64,000 bases of DNA from Bradyrhizobium niftali (GCF_004571025.1 NZ_SPQT01000003.1:248001-312000); one strand, 5' to 3'. Positions 9,607 through 18,965 are shown, numbered from the stretch's first letter. The notes: generated by a model not told the origin, from the letters alone. Program-made: numbers and translations.

Positions 9607-9927
9607 GTGGCGACCTTCACACAAATGGCATCCGGAAACTGGCGCGTCCAGGTCCGCCGCAAGACCCGCTATGTGGCCGAGACATTCCGACGGCGCAAGG
9701 ACGGCGAAGAATGGGCGCTCGAGATGGAGCGCAATATCGACCGAAACGGATCGTCCAAGCCACGCGCGGCGCGGAACGTTCGCACGTTTGGCGATCTGAT
9801 CGACCTGCACGATGAAGACATGCATGAAGTTGGAAAGCCCCCACGCCGGTCAAAAGCTGCTGTGATGGCGTCGCTCAAGACTGCGCTCGGGAGCGTGAAG
9901 CTTTCTCTCTCCGTAAGGCAACTGTAA
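9607..9927 (+). pseudogene. Truncated phage-type integrase (N-terminal part only)
   Basis: The 106-residue product MATFTQMASGNWRVQVRRK... carries the beta-strand arm-binding start typical of tyrosine recombinases that read 'SGKWRVQVRRKG..RSETFRTKKEA.EWA'. It continues with the beginning of the helical core-binding domain (RTFGDLIDLHDEDMHEVGK...KAAVMASLKTALG). It stops where a full integrase would go on for 200-300 residues, so the catalytic R-H-R-Y domain is missing. It starts about 130 bases from the start of dusA, a known integration target of genomic islands. The element is therefore probably no longer mobile by itself. Confidence 0.75.
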
Positions 9928-9976
9928 GCAAGCGACCCCGCCTTCCCCTGCAAATTGCTTCAGCGGTGAGTTTCGG

Positions 9977-10096
9977 ATGGGCACGTGGCTGGTGAGGGCG
10001 ATTTCCTTTCACAACATCACCCTGCAGAACTGGATGGTGATCGCCTTTCTGATTGTTCTGGTCGCGATCGTCTTCGTTTGGAGGACACGACACTAG
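9977..10096 (+). CDS. Possible 39-residue single-pass membrane protein
   Basis: A short frame encodes MGTWLVRAISFHN followed by a strongly hydrophobic helix (WMVIAFLIVLVAIVFVW) and a basic tail RTRH. GCGGTGAG lies upstream as a possible ribosome-binding site. The arrangement of polar N-terminus, helix and positively charged end is that of a small membrane protein, but there is no family recognition and the frame is short. It sits in an otherwise empty stretch between the integrase remnant and the glycosyltransferase gene. Confidence 0.4.
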   Translation: MGTWLVRAISFHNITLQNWMVIAFLIVLVAIVFVWRTRH

Positions 10097-10253
10097 AGAG
10101 CGGCTCCTGCAGGAGCTGACCTTGTTATATTTAGAGCAATTCTATGAGGGAACGCGCTGGTTCAACACATGCCGGACTGTCCTGCCCGTCTGCACGACCC
10201 GGTTTCGCCAGATCGTGCTTCCGACCACAAGACCCGGTGCAAGTACCACAACT

Positions 10254-11951
10254 TCAGCTTCCCGTTATGTCCTTCGCTGAAGAATTGCCCGCGCCCGATC
10301 CATTGCGCTCTCTCCTCGCCGAGCAACAATCGATTGCGGGAGCATGAACAGTCTGGCCTGGATGGACCAGTAACACGACAAACGAGAACGCCTTTCCGCG
10401 ATTTCCGAGAAAGGTCTTGGACACGTTGCTCAGCGTAAGGCGCGTCGTCTTCAGCGACTGAAACCGGCCTGTCTCACCGAGGCACGTTTTGTCGTCAGAA
10501 ACACAGATGATTGCCAACCCGTCTTGGCTCAGTCGAGCGTCGTCGATCCATGGCGCCCGTGTGGTCGAGAAGTCGATAAAGTGGCTCGGATGGTCAGCGC
10601 TGTAGAAGGTCGTCGCCAATGCGTAGCTCTCGGTGCCTGCCACGATCCGGAGCGGAGCCGCCATTTGCGCATGCCATAGCTCTGTCAGCTGACGCGCGAC
10701 GATGGCACGCGGCTCGGCAAAGTGTCGATGATTGTGCTTGAACTTCAAGTCAGCGGCCGGAAGAGCAACCAGCAGGGCACCGCCCATCACCAGACCAATG
10801 CAAAGGCCCACAGCGCACATCGACCGAAGCCCGCATTTTGCCCGACTAAAAATGATCCAGACCAGCGGCATTAGGGAGAACAACGGCAGAGCAAATTTGG
10901 TGGAGAGGCGAACATTGCCCATCAGCGACACAAGTACCGTAACCAAGACCGGCGCAACAGCCAGCGCTACAAGGAGCCGAATTTTTGGCCGACCGATCAG
11001 TGCCCGAGGACTCGCCGATGCCAAGCCCCATGCTGGCTCGCCCAATTTGGGCCGAAGCGCGACTAGCACGACGACAAGAAAGCCGTGCTGCAAAATGATG
11101 CCTGCCACAACTGTTGCGGCCTTTCCGGCCACGAACAGGAACGAATAGTCTGTTTTCGTCGACAGATAATCGATTGGCCCACTCGATACTTCCAACAGCC
11201 AAGCCAAATGCGGAGCGAGGCATGCGCCAAAGACGAGAATGGTCACGTAGGGCGCAGCACTCCGGAAGTAGGCACGTGCGAGGGGGCTTGTGATTGCAGC
11301 GACCAGACAACTGACCAACAACACGCCTCCGAAGTACTTGGAAAGCATCGCCGCGGCGGCAAGAGCCCCAAAACTCGCGGCCGGGACGAGACGGCGGGTT
11401 TCAAACGACACGATGAACGCATAGATCGTCCACGGCCATACCGACAATTCGATAGAGTTGGCGTTATAGGTGAATGCAAGGAGATGATAGAACGGGACCA
11501 GCTCAAGCAGCACGACCGCCGCAAGACGACGCGCACCTGTGACATATCGACCCGCAATTGCCCAGACGCCGACAAGGCCGACGGCGGAATTGATCACGGA
11601 CAACAAGTAAAACGCCCAGTCCGTCGCTGGAAATATCGAAAACCAGCAGCGAGCTATCCATGCCCAGAACGGCGGGTGTTTGTAGTAACCCCACTGAAGC
11701 TCGCGTCCCCACGAGAAGGCTTCGGCCATGTCGTTGTGGATATCCGATGGAGCATGGAATAACAGCGCGACGATCCACCAGACGCAAACTTGCAGCGCCA
11801 CCACGAATATCAACGGAAGTATTTCATTGTGGCCAGCGAACCACGGGACTTGCAGCCTTTGCGGACCCGGCCGAACTTGAGAGCATAGCCGCCCTATCAG
11901 ATTGACAATGGAGCTGACTCCAGCCTGCGGAATCCGCATCAGCCTTGTCAT
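10254..11951 (-). CDS. GT39/ArnT-like membrane glycosyltransferase
   Basis: Polyprenyl-phosphate-sugar-dependent glycosyltransferase of the PMT_2/ArnT superfamily, 565 residues with about 11-12 membrane segments and a C-terminal periplasmic domain. The first loop holds the acidic motif SDIHNDMAEAFSWGRE and GYYKHPPFWAWIA, matching the family's 'D..E..YW...L..GY..HPP' signature for binding the lipid-linked donor. The start at 11949-11951 follows GGGAGGTGTG; the frame opens 15 bases earlier. It stands alone, so the acceptor (lipid, protein or polysaccharide) is unknown. It lies inside the proposed island. Confidence 0.85.
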   Translation of the reverse strand: MTRLMRIPQAGVSSIVNLIGRLCSQVRPGPQRLQVPWFAGHNEILPLIFVVALQVCVWWIVALLFHAPSDIHNDMAEAFSWGRELQWGYYKHPPFWAWIARCWFSIFPATDWAFYLLSVINSAVGLVGVWAIAGRYVTGARRLAAVVLLELVPFYHLLAFTYNANSIELSVWPWTIYAFIVSFETRRLVPAASFGALAAAAMLSKYFGGVLLVSCLVAAITSPLARAYFRSAAPYVTILVFGACLAPHLAWLLEVSSGPIDYLSTKTDYSFLFVAGKAATVVAGIILQHGFLVVVLVALRPKLGEPAWGLASASPRALIGRPKIRLLVALAVAPVLVTVLVSLMGNVRLSTKFALPLFSLMPLVWIIFSRAKCGLRSMCAVGLCIGLVMGGALLVALPAADLKFKHNHRHFAEPRAIVARQLTELWHAQMAAPLRIVAGTESYALATTFYSADHPSHFIDFSTTRAPWIDDARLSQDGLAIICVSDDKTCLGETGRFQSLKTTRLTLSNVSKTFLGNRGKAFSFVVLLVHPGQTVHAPAIDCCSARRERNGSGAGNSSAKDITGS

Positions 11952-12620
<669 letters not shown>

Positions 12621-14195
12621 ATGCCATTGCGCACCTACGCCAAGCTGTCCAAAGTTCTCGCTGTTAGCCTTTTCGCCGCCTCCACCTCGCCGGTCTTGGA
12701 GTCGATCGGCGTCGCGACGTCGGCCCTGGCGGCATCGCCCCGAGCCGGCGATGCCCAAACATTGCTAACCGACATGCACCGCGCTCTGGCCACCGTCGTT
12801 GTCGCCTACGAGCAGGTCCCTGCGGCCAAGAAAACGCGCGCAGACGCTTTAATGCTCGAAAGCGCGAAGGAGACGGCGACGGAGCTCGGCCGGCTGAAGA
12901 CCGCGATGGCCGACCGCCAGCCGCAGCAGGTTTCGCTGGCGGTTCGCCGGATGTCCGAAGCCGTCGGGCGGCTCCAGGGAACCTATCGCATGGCAGCGGT
13001 CGGCGACCGTACCGTCGCCGAGGGCGTGCGCGCGCTCATCTCCGGTTGGGCCGCGTTTTCCGCCCATTACGCGCTGGCGAAGCCAGCGAAAACGCGGACC
13101 AGCGCCGTCACGCCAGCGCAGCTGACGGAGTTGCGGGAGCGTGTCGCGAGTTTGGAGTCGGACATGCAGCGGCTGCGTTCCAACGCGGAGCACAACAAGA
13201 CCTTCGTCCGCGATGTTGACTACGTCTACGTGCAGGTCGAGCGTCTACGTCGCGAGCCGATCACCATCGACACCTACCAGAGCACGATGCTGACGCTGGC
13301 CATTATCAACGGCACGATCGCCGGCTACACCATCGTTTCCCATGTCTATTACCCGGAATATTACGAGGCGCTGCGAGTCGAAACCGAGGTGGCCGCTTTC
13401 TACCGGGGCTACTGGAGCGGTTATTACGACGGCTACTACGGTGCCCTCGCGGACGATTATTACGAACAACGCTTCGATCTGCCGACGACGACGGTCGTGA
13501 ATATCGACAATAGCCTGACGCAGAAGGTCGATGTCTATGTCGAGCAGAACATCACCGTGCTCGCAGACGATGCCGGGCGCTCCGCCGAGGCAACCGAAGC
13601 CCTACCCGCGAACGCGGTGGACATTGCCAATCAGCCGCACCAGGGCATAGAAGATCCGGCGGAGGCCGCCGGGCGCATCGCGGAAACCCTGCCAGCCCCA
13701 GCCACATCCAAGGTTGAGCAATCGACGACGGACCAGCCCGCAGCACCGACCGTGCAGGCCAAGGAAAGCGATACCGGTGGTCCGGATGCCGAGCCGCGTC
13801 CCGACGCCAGGATCGAAGAGCCCAGCAAAGCACCGCAGCGCGACGATCGCGACCACAATCCGGACCAGATCGACGATGCCAGCGCTAAGCCGGCCCCGGA
13901 CCTCGTCGAATCGTCGCCGCCCCGGCCGGACGCCCAGGACGAGCCGGCCGTGCCGGACCGGCCCGCTGCACCGAGCGCGCTGGCCAAAGAGACCGACACC
14001 GATGGTCCGGATGCTGATCCGCGTCCCAACGGCAGGATCGAAGAGCCTACTTCGGACAAAGCGCCTCAGGACGACGATCGTGATGGCAATGCGGACCAGA
14101 CGGAAGAAGCCGCCGCTAAGCCAGGCTTAGGCCTTACGGAGCCGCCGCCGGCACAGGCCGCTGAGGACGAATCGACGCGGGCGGAACAGGAATGA
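12621..14195 (+). CDS. Exported hypothetical protein with Tyr-rich centre and duplicated acidic tail
   Basis: Protein of about 524 residues with no family I recognise. A signal-like N-terminus ([19 protein letters not shown], then ALAASPRAG) suggests export. Residues about 45-210 are helical with heptad-like stretches ([17 protein letters not shown]). The centre is Tyr-rich ([34 protein letters not shown]). The C-terminal 200 residues are Pro/Asp/Glu-rich and contain two tandem ~64-residue copies, each with 'AKE(S/T)DT.GPDA(E/D)PRP..RIEEP'. The start ATG has GGGAG immediately adjacent, an unusual spacing, so it is uncertain; the frame opens at 12543. Confidence 0.7.
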   Translation: MPLRTYAKLSKVLAVSLFAASTSPVLESIGVATSALAASPRAGDAQTLLTDMHRALATVVVAYEQVPAAKKTRADALMLESAKETATELGRLKTAMADRQPQQVSLAVRRMSEAVGRLQGTYRMAAVGDRTVAEGVRALISGWAAFSAHYALAKPAKTRTSAVTPAQLTELRERVASLESDMQRLRSNAEHNKTFVRDVDYVYVQVERLRREPITIDTYQSTMLTLAIINGTIAGYTIVSHVYYPEYYEALRVETEVAAFYRGYWSGYYDGYYGALADDYYEQRFDLPTTTVVNIDNSLTQKVDVYVEQNITVLADDAGRSAEATEALPANAVDIANQPHQGIEDPAEAAGRIAETLPAPATSKVEQSTTDQPAAPTVQAKESDTGGPDAEPRPDARIEEPSKAPQRDDRDHNPDQIDDASAKPAPDLVESSPPRPDAQDEPAVPDRPAAPSALAKETDTDGPDADPRPNGRIEEPTSDKAPQDDDRDGNADQTEEAAAKPGLGLTEPPPAQAAEDESTRAEQE

Positions 14196-14492
14196 ATAGG
14201 GCACGCGCTCCCCACTGGCGTGCGACAGCATCGCCCCCATGAAATGGCACCCGGGCCGCGCGAGCATAGCGACGCCGGAGGCGGCACGCGGGACGAGTGT
14301 AGCGAGGAGACCGGTTCAAAAGGGCACCCGTCTGGATGGGCAGTGATAGCGGTCGCCGAGGGCGAGCCCCTCCAGCGAGTGCCCCCCGGCGAGGAGCGCG
14401 GCAGCTCTTGCGCGATTGGGATCGTGACCCGGATGGGACGAGGCGCAGACTCGGCAAGCGCAGCTTGTAGAGCTCGGTCCGCATTCGCGGAC

Positions 14493-15010
14493 GCGCCCCC
14501 TCGGCAAGAAATGCGGCCATCCAAACGACAAGAAGATCGCCGATGCGCACGATATGGCAGCCAAGGTTGTGGCCGCAGCAACGCACATTCTTGTCGGGCG
14601 CCAGGCCATGCTCGGCGAACAAGAGCTTGCCTCCAGGCCGAAGCACCCGGCGCATCTCGGCCAGCGCCGTGGCGGCTTGTGGAATGCTGCATAACGTCCA
14701 GGTGGTCACGACAGTATCGACGCAATGGTTGTCGAGCGGAATGGCCTGCTGATCCCGTGATGAAATCCACCGGCGTGTTCGGATGTTGAGCACGGCGTGC
14801 CATGGCAATGAGGTTCGAAGCGGGCTCGAGCGCCGATACCTGTTTTACGGGCGACCGATAGAAAGGCAAGTTCCTGCCTGAACCGACGCCGATCTCGACC
14901 ACGCGCCCCTCAGCGGCGCCAATTACCCGCTCGCGGTACGGTACGAGGTCCTTGTTGCGCATCGCAAGATCGCAAAGTTTCGGCAGGATTGTCTCGCCAT
15001 AGAAGCCCAT
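14493..15010 (-). pseudogene. Frameshifted class I SAM-dependent methyltransferase
   Basis: Reading left from 15010, MGFYGETILPKLCDLAMRN and VVEIGVGSGRNLPFY (motif I) match a common small methyltransferase. After 'VDFITGS' the frame changes, and the continuation [20 protein letters not shown] and [16 protein letters not shown] appears in another frame. The 3' part, normally 'W.....GGCHLNRKIDDL', is degraded to [12 protein letters not shown]. One or more indels between about 14760 and 14870 therefore disrupt the gene. The intact family methylates small molecules or phospholipids. Confidence 0.75.
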
Positions 15011-15393
15011 CAGCGGTATCCATCACATGCACAGATGTCCCTGCCTCCGCCGATCGTCAACCTTTCCAGGAGCTTTGACGCCCCTCGCGTGCTTTGACGC
15101 CATCGAGGAAAGTTTGGGGCCGTGAGACCATGCGTTTAGCCAGCGGATGGTATGAAAGCACGTAGGCGAATCCCGGCAACAACCGTGATGCCCATCGGCC
15201 ATCGACATCCCCTCCGCGTCGCTTCGCAACTCCGCCCAATCAACGGCGGAGCGTCCGTTGAGTGCTCCAGAAAAGCCCGGAAACAGCCGGCATTTTCGCC
15301 CGGGCTGTTGGCTCGATGTTTATAGCGCCCCCTGGAAATCGAGACGGGCTTTTGTGATCACCGCCGATCAAGATCGCACCTTGCGAATACGCG
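15011..15393. other. Intergenic stretch with no supported gene
   Basis: About 380 bases between two methyltransferase remnants. Short frames exist on both strands but none has a ribosome-binding site or recognisable product. Confidence 0.5.
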
Positions 15394-15804
15394 TCAATTT
15401 ACCGCGACGGTCACGCGCAAGAAGGTCGCAGGAATGGACGTTGTGTCCTTGGTAGAACTTTTATTCTGGCTGTCAAATAGACCCTCCAGCTCTTTCTGAA
15501 GATCCGCGGCTCGACCATTCTTTTCTGCGGCTTCGACGGCATTCATGGTAGGTCCATAATATCTTATGAACAAAGCGACCAGGTCCGACGGCTTGCCTGG
15601 AAAACTGAACGTGTATGTGTCCTTGACGATTTCCTTCGAGATGCCTGCACCGCCAAATCGCTCGATCACGTTGCTTTCAAGCCCCCACGTCATTGGACTG
15701 ATGAAGCCCTCCGGCACCGGCGGCCGAGCGAGGCTACCTCCCGCTGATCGAAATGGTTTGAGAAGTCGGGGCCGGCCCGCCGCGGCGCAAATCGACGTAA
15801 CCAA
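15394..15804 (-). pseudogene. C-terminal fragment of a second SAM-dependent methyltransferase
   Basis: From about 15720 down to 15394 the product reads WGLESNVIERFGGAGISKE, FSFPGKPSDLVALFIRYYGP and SIPATFLRVTVAVN. This matches the tail of class I methyltransferases, in which 'FR.YYGPT..A' is a recurring segment. No SAM-binding motif I lies upstream in any frame, and the residues before the matching part look like read-through. This is therefore a truncated gene. It lies just downstream of the first RiPP precursor in transcription order. Confidence 0.6.
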
Positions 15805-15929
15805 TCGCCACGACCAGCGAACAGTCCAGGAAAGCGCGGCGACCCGGCAGGTTCATCGCCGGCACTGCTTGGAGCAAGGAGAGGTCGTGCGTTGAGGTCG
15901 CCGGGGGCGCCTTGCGGTCGGCCCAAACG

Positions 15930-16106
15930 TCACATGAACGACGCGCTCGACCCGTTCAACAGGTACGGCCAACCGCCGCCTGACACATCGTCCAGCGAGC
16001 TATCGCCGAGCGCATCCTTCTCAGACCTCGTCGAGATCTTGTCCTGAGCAGCGTGCTTGGGAGCTTCGGCCTCAGGTTTCGAAGTCGTATCCTGCTTGTG
16101 GGTCAT
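15930..16106 (-). CDS. RiPP-like precursor peptide C (double-glycine leader)
   Basis: A 58-residue peptide. The leader starts MTHKQDTTSKPEAEAPK and ends SEKDALGDSSLDDVSGG, a double-glycine cleavage signal of the kind cut by C39 peptidases. The predicted core is GWPYLLNGSSASFM (14 residues, no Cys). CTGGAG lies 6 bases upstream of the ATG at 16104-16106. Two paralogues lie directly upstream and a fourth is at 30.3 kb. A C39 peptidase-ABC exporter gene 6.5 kb upstream is the obvious processing partner, but this pairing is inferred. Confidence 0.8.
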   Translation of the reverse strand: MTHKQDTTSKPEAEAPKHAAQDKISTRSEKDALGDSSLDDVSGGGWPYLLNGSSASFM

Positions 16107-16208
16107 TTCGATCTCCAGGGTAATCAATGCCAAGGTTAGTATTGCCTCGGGCCCGGGGAGTAGATGCCGCGCGCAAACTATTGTGGGGCTAGTTGCCGTC
16201 TAAAACGG

Positions 16209-16406
16209 TCAGCCGCCCTGCATCCCGCCGGATGAATAGCTGCTCGTTAAGTAGGGCCAACTGCCGCCCGACACATCGTCCAGCGAACTGTCGCCGAGCG
16301 CATCCTTCTCTGGCGTTGACGAGACGTTGGTGTTCTGCGCGACGTCCTTGGGACTCTGGCCGGGTTCGGCCTGCGCCTTCGTATTGGTGTCCTGCCCGTT
16401 GGTCAT
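16209..16406 (-). CDS. RiPP-like precursor peptide B (double-glycine leader)
   Basis: A 65-residue peptide with leader MTNGQDTNTKAQAEPGQ... ending EKDALGDSSLDDVSGG and predicted core SWPYLTSSYSSGGMQGG (17 residues, Ser/Gly/Tyr-rich). GGTGGAG lies 7 bases upstream of the ATG at 16404-16406; an ATG two codons earlier is less well placed. The leader is near-identical to those of peptides A and C, while the core diverges after the shared xWPY start. That is the pattern expected when leader recognition is conserved and the product varies. Confidence 0.8.
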   Translation of the reverse strand: MTNGQDTNTKAQAEPGQSPKDVAQNTNVSSTPEKDALGDSSLDDVSGGSWPYLTSSYSSGGMQGG

Positions 16407-16570
16407 ATGCAATCTCCACCTTCATTAATGCTGATCGGGTCAATCCGAGGCTGCAATCTTACGCTGAGCTCATTCTCTGATCATTTCACGAGGCAGGGAA
16501 AATGGTTTCGCTGCCTCGGCCTTTGTTTCGTCGGACGTCGAAGCCGTCGTTGGCTCGGGCGCTTTCTCGG

Positions 16571-16765
16571 TCAGCCGGTCTGGCCATTGCTACTATAGCT
16601 AGCAGCCGCAGCGTTACTGAACGACCAAGCGCCACCCGACACATCGTCCAACGAACTGTCGCCGAGTGCATCCTTGTCAGATGTCGAAGACATCTGGGAC
16701 ACCGCGCTCTGAGCGGTATCCTCGATAGCCTTGTCCTTTGAATTCGCATCATGCGTGTCGGTCAT
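16571..16765 (-). CDS. RiPP-like precursor peptide A (double-glycine leader)
   Basis: A 64-residue peptide with leader MTDTHDANSKDKAIEDT... ending DKDALGDSSLDDVSGG and predicted core AWSFSNAAAASYSSNGQTG (19 residues). CTGGAG lies about 8 bases upstream of the ATG at 16763-16765. It is first in the A-B-C series, with spacings of about 165 and 100 bases to the next members. A shared palindromic regulatory site lies about 180 bases upstream at 16945-16962, so this gene is probably the promoter-proximal member. Confidence 0.8.
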   Translation of the reverse strand: MTDTHDANSKDKAIEDTAQSAVSQMSSTSDKDALGDSSLDDVSGGAWSFSNAAAASYSSNGQTG

Positions 16766-16944
16766 CTCAAATCTCCAGTCAGGGCACGGCCAGGGCATTC
16801 GACATTCGAACCCTGCGCTTGGCTGTTTTCCGGACTATGTCGAGGGCTATTGAAATTGGTTTCGTCGATCATCTGTTGTGAGGCTCGGCAATCCAAGGGA
16901 CTGAGCCATGGTCTCAAACGTATCGCCGGGTTGGTCTGCGAGAA

Positions 16945-16973
16945 ATACGGCAGATGTCGTATTTCGTCGTCGG
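16945..16973 (-). promoter_or_regulatory. Shared palindromic operator, copy 1
   Basis: ATACGGCAGATGTCGTAT (16945-16962) is a near-perfect inverted repeat. The 29-base block 16945-16973 is identical to 27508-27536, and a variant lies at 30209-30226. In all three places the block has the same orientation relative to the gene downstream: peptide A here, a membrane protein and peptide D at the others. It is most simply a binding site for a dimeric regulator, perhaps the LuxR-type protein encoded at 29.5-30.1 kb. Confidence 0.6.
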
Positions 16974-17041
16974 TAGGGGTCGAAAGGGAATGTCTTCGAC
17001 CTCAGGATTTTCCGCCCTTGATCGCGGCCTGTGCCACAAAT

Positions 17042-17143
17042 TTGAGCAATCGGTCGAATCGCTCGCCCGCGATCGACACTTGATCGAGGACACCAGGATC
17101 AGCTCGTCCTCCAGGCGTGCCGCTTCATCGCCCAAATCGCTAT
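17042..17143 (-). pseudogene. Duplicated 3' fragment of the cyclic-nucleotide-binding gene
   Basis: These about 100 bases match 19162-19263, the 3' coding end of the intact cyclic-nucleotide-binding protein gene, at about 90% identity. A one-base deletion near 17100 shifts the frame. Only the tail segment DEAARLEDEL is readable. The fragment lies upstream of peptide A, close to the shared operator, and marks a past duplication within the RiPP locus. Confidence 0.75.
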
Positions 17144-17181
17144 GAGACTACTGCTCGTTGCTGCGGCAAGCCCCTCGGCCT

Positions 17182-17427
17182 CTATCGCACCATCAGTCTC
17201 CCGCCATTTACCAACACCGCACCGGTAATCTCCTCAAGAGTCTCGTCGGTGAGACCTCCGGACACATCGCCACCGCGGACGTCCTCGAGATCCATCTCCG
17301 TGAATTCGAATCCCTTCGTTTTCGCGAGGCCGATGATCTCCCCGGTGTCGCCACCGCGAATGATGGCTTCCGCGGATGCATCGCCGGCAACGGTCATTAG
17401 AAATTTGGTCCATTGGTCGATTTTCAT
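17182..17427 (-). CDS. Nif11-like-leader RiPP precursor
   Basis: An 81-residue peptide, MKIDQWTKFLMTVAGDAS..., with GDTGEIIGLAKTKGFEFTEMD, the helical Nif11-type leader pattern ending in 'GFEFT..DL'. The leader terminus appears to be LTDETLEEITGA, leaving an 11-residue core VLVNGGRLMVR; an alternative cut after DVSGG would give a longer core. GGAG lies 7 bases upstream of the ATG at 17425-17427. The gene follows the epimerase gene by 22 bases, so leader, modifying enzyme and exporter are probably co-expressed. The core's branched and Asn residues suit epimerisation. Confidence 0.75.
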   Translation of the reverse strand: MKIDQWTKFLMTVAGDASAEAIIRGGDTGEIIGLAKTKGFEFTEMDLEDVRGGDVSGGLTDETLEEITGAVLVNGGRLMVR

Positions 17428-17449
17428 GATTTTCTCCATGGCTTCCGGT

Positions 17450-18928
17450 TCAATTTGACAAAGCTCGATCTGGTTCTTGCAGGTCCTCGTCCAGCACGCC
17501 GAGATGGAATAGCTCTTCCAGAGTGGCCGTAACGGCCTCTTGCGTGACGCCGCACTCTCGATCGAACAGGGTCACAATGGCGCTTGCGCTGTGCTTCCCC
17601 GCAGCAATCAGTTCTCCTAACCGTGCCATTGACGGCATGTCGAATGTGTCTTCGAAACGTTGCCGCAAGCGCCGTCCGATCAGAGCAAATCCCGTGTTGA
17701 TCGGTTGGTACCTCAGATGGCCTGGAAAGCGCAGAACGGGCAAGTCCCTTGCCGTCCTCGTCATGTGACGAGACATCATATCTTCCACGGTCCGCGCCAC
17801 ATCGCGGCCCGTCTCGAAGCGAGTCTCATCGTAAACACGGTACCCCATGGGCCAGCGATCATCGGGCGCGCACGGGCTGACCAGCCTAATGGTGCGTTCC
17901 GCCAAGTTGAACTTGAAGCCAGACTCGCAGGATGGCGTACTGATCACGGGCGGACCGGGTTGATACTTGCGATATTTGGCCACGTTGTCACGAGCCCGGC
18001 CCGCAAAATTCACGTATCGCGCGTCGGTAGCTCCCTCGTTGCGCAGCCCGAAGAGAACGGGAAGTGTCTCCTCGGGCGAGAAGGCGGCGTGGATCTTCGC
18101 AAGTGCGCCAACGCTCAGGACTGAAAAGCGCACCCGATAGGCCGGTGAGGTCGCGAGCAGACGCCTGGTGCGTTCGACATCTCGCGTTGGAATGGCCGTG
18201 CTCGTGAACGGCACGTCGCTAAAGGCAGAGACGAAATCGGCGACGAAGCGTTCGTAATGTGGGTTGTCGAAAGGCTCCGTACCGCTATAGCAGATGGTCC
18301 GCCGGGCCGCCGGGCCGCTCACTACGCGGATCACCTCAAGAATTTCGCGCCAAAGCCGGGCATGCTCAGGCGTGTATTGGAATACATCGTCGAGCTTCGG
18401 CGGCGACAACGAGCAGAACCAGCATCCGACAGAGCAACCCCGCGACAGTTCGAAGCTGGCCGGAATGTGTGGGTTGGGCGTAAGTGACACGCCGATCTCC
18501 AGGTTCGCTCGATAAATCTGGCGCTGACGCCAGCGGGCAAAGCGCGGATCGGCCGGCTTGCCCGCAGCAATTGCATCCAGGAGATGTTTCGACCCTCGCC
18601 TTTGGAAGTCTCGGTACCGGACCCAAACTGGTAGACAAGCAGATTCATCGCGGCCGGGATGCTCCGGGTCCCATATCGGGCGCACGACCTCGGGATCCAC
18701 TCGCAAACCGAATGTCACGCCAACACGGTCCGGGTCCTGGGCATAGGCGGCCCTGAACTTGTGGTCCCCATGCCAGCGTTCCTCGAAACGCTTGATATCG
18801 CTGAACGGGGTGATGTCATCAGCCGCCGGAGGCTGCAGGCCGGCCAATTCAAACAGCCGCATCGTCCGCTCGGACGTCTCGTCTGGCGCCTGAAAATCGT
18901 TTCGGATCGATGCGGCCGAAGAGTTCAT
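17450..18928 (-). CDS. Radical SAM peptide epimerase, PoyD-like
   Basis: A 492-residue radical SAM protein that probably converts L- to D-residues in the precursor encoded just downstream. The [4Fe-4S]-binding motif C-x3-C-x2-C sits at residues 165-172 within 'ELSRGCSVGCWFCSLSPPK', and the following 'YTPEHARLWREILEV' is typical of the PoyD/OspD group (TIGR04517). A later TICYSGTEPFDNPHY is the GE-like SAM-contact region. Cys334 (TPSCESGF) and Cys353 (VSPCAPDD) are candidates for the H-atom donor such epimerases need. No SPASM cluster domain is evident. The gene follows the cyclic-nucleotide-binding gene after 193 bases. Confidence 0.8.
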   Translation of the reverse strand: MNSSAASIRNDFQAPDETSERTMRLFELAGLQPPAADDITPFSDIKRFEERWHGDHKFRAAYAQDPDRVGVTFGLRVDPEVVRPIWDPEHPGRDESACLPVWVRYRDFQRRGSKHLLDAIAAGKPADPRFARWRQRQIYRANLEIGVSLTPNPHIPASFELSRGCSVGCWFCSLSPPKLDDVFQYTPEHARLWREILEVIRVVSGPAARRTICYSGTEPFDNPHYERFVADFVSAFSDVPFTSTAIPTRDVERTRRLLATSPAYRVRFSVLSVGALAKIHAAFSPEETLPVLFGLRNEGATDARYVNFAGRARDNVAKYRKYQPGPPVISTPSCESGFKFNLAERTIRLVSPCAPDDRWPMGYRVYDETRFETGRDVARTVEDMMSRHMTRTARDLPVLRFPGHLRYQPINTGFALIGRRLRQRFEDTFDMPSMARLGELIAAGKHSASAIVTLFDRECGVTQEAVTATLEELFHLGVLDEDLQEPDRALSN

Positions 18929-18965
18929 GAATGCTGTCCGCCATTAAAGAATTTTGGGACGGCCT

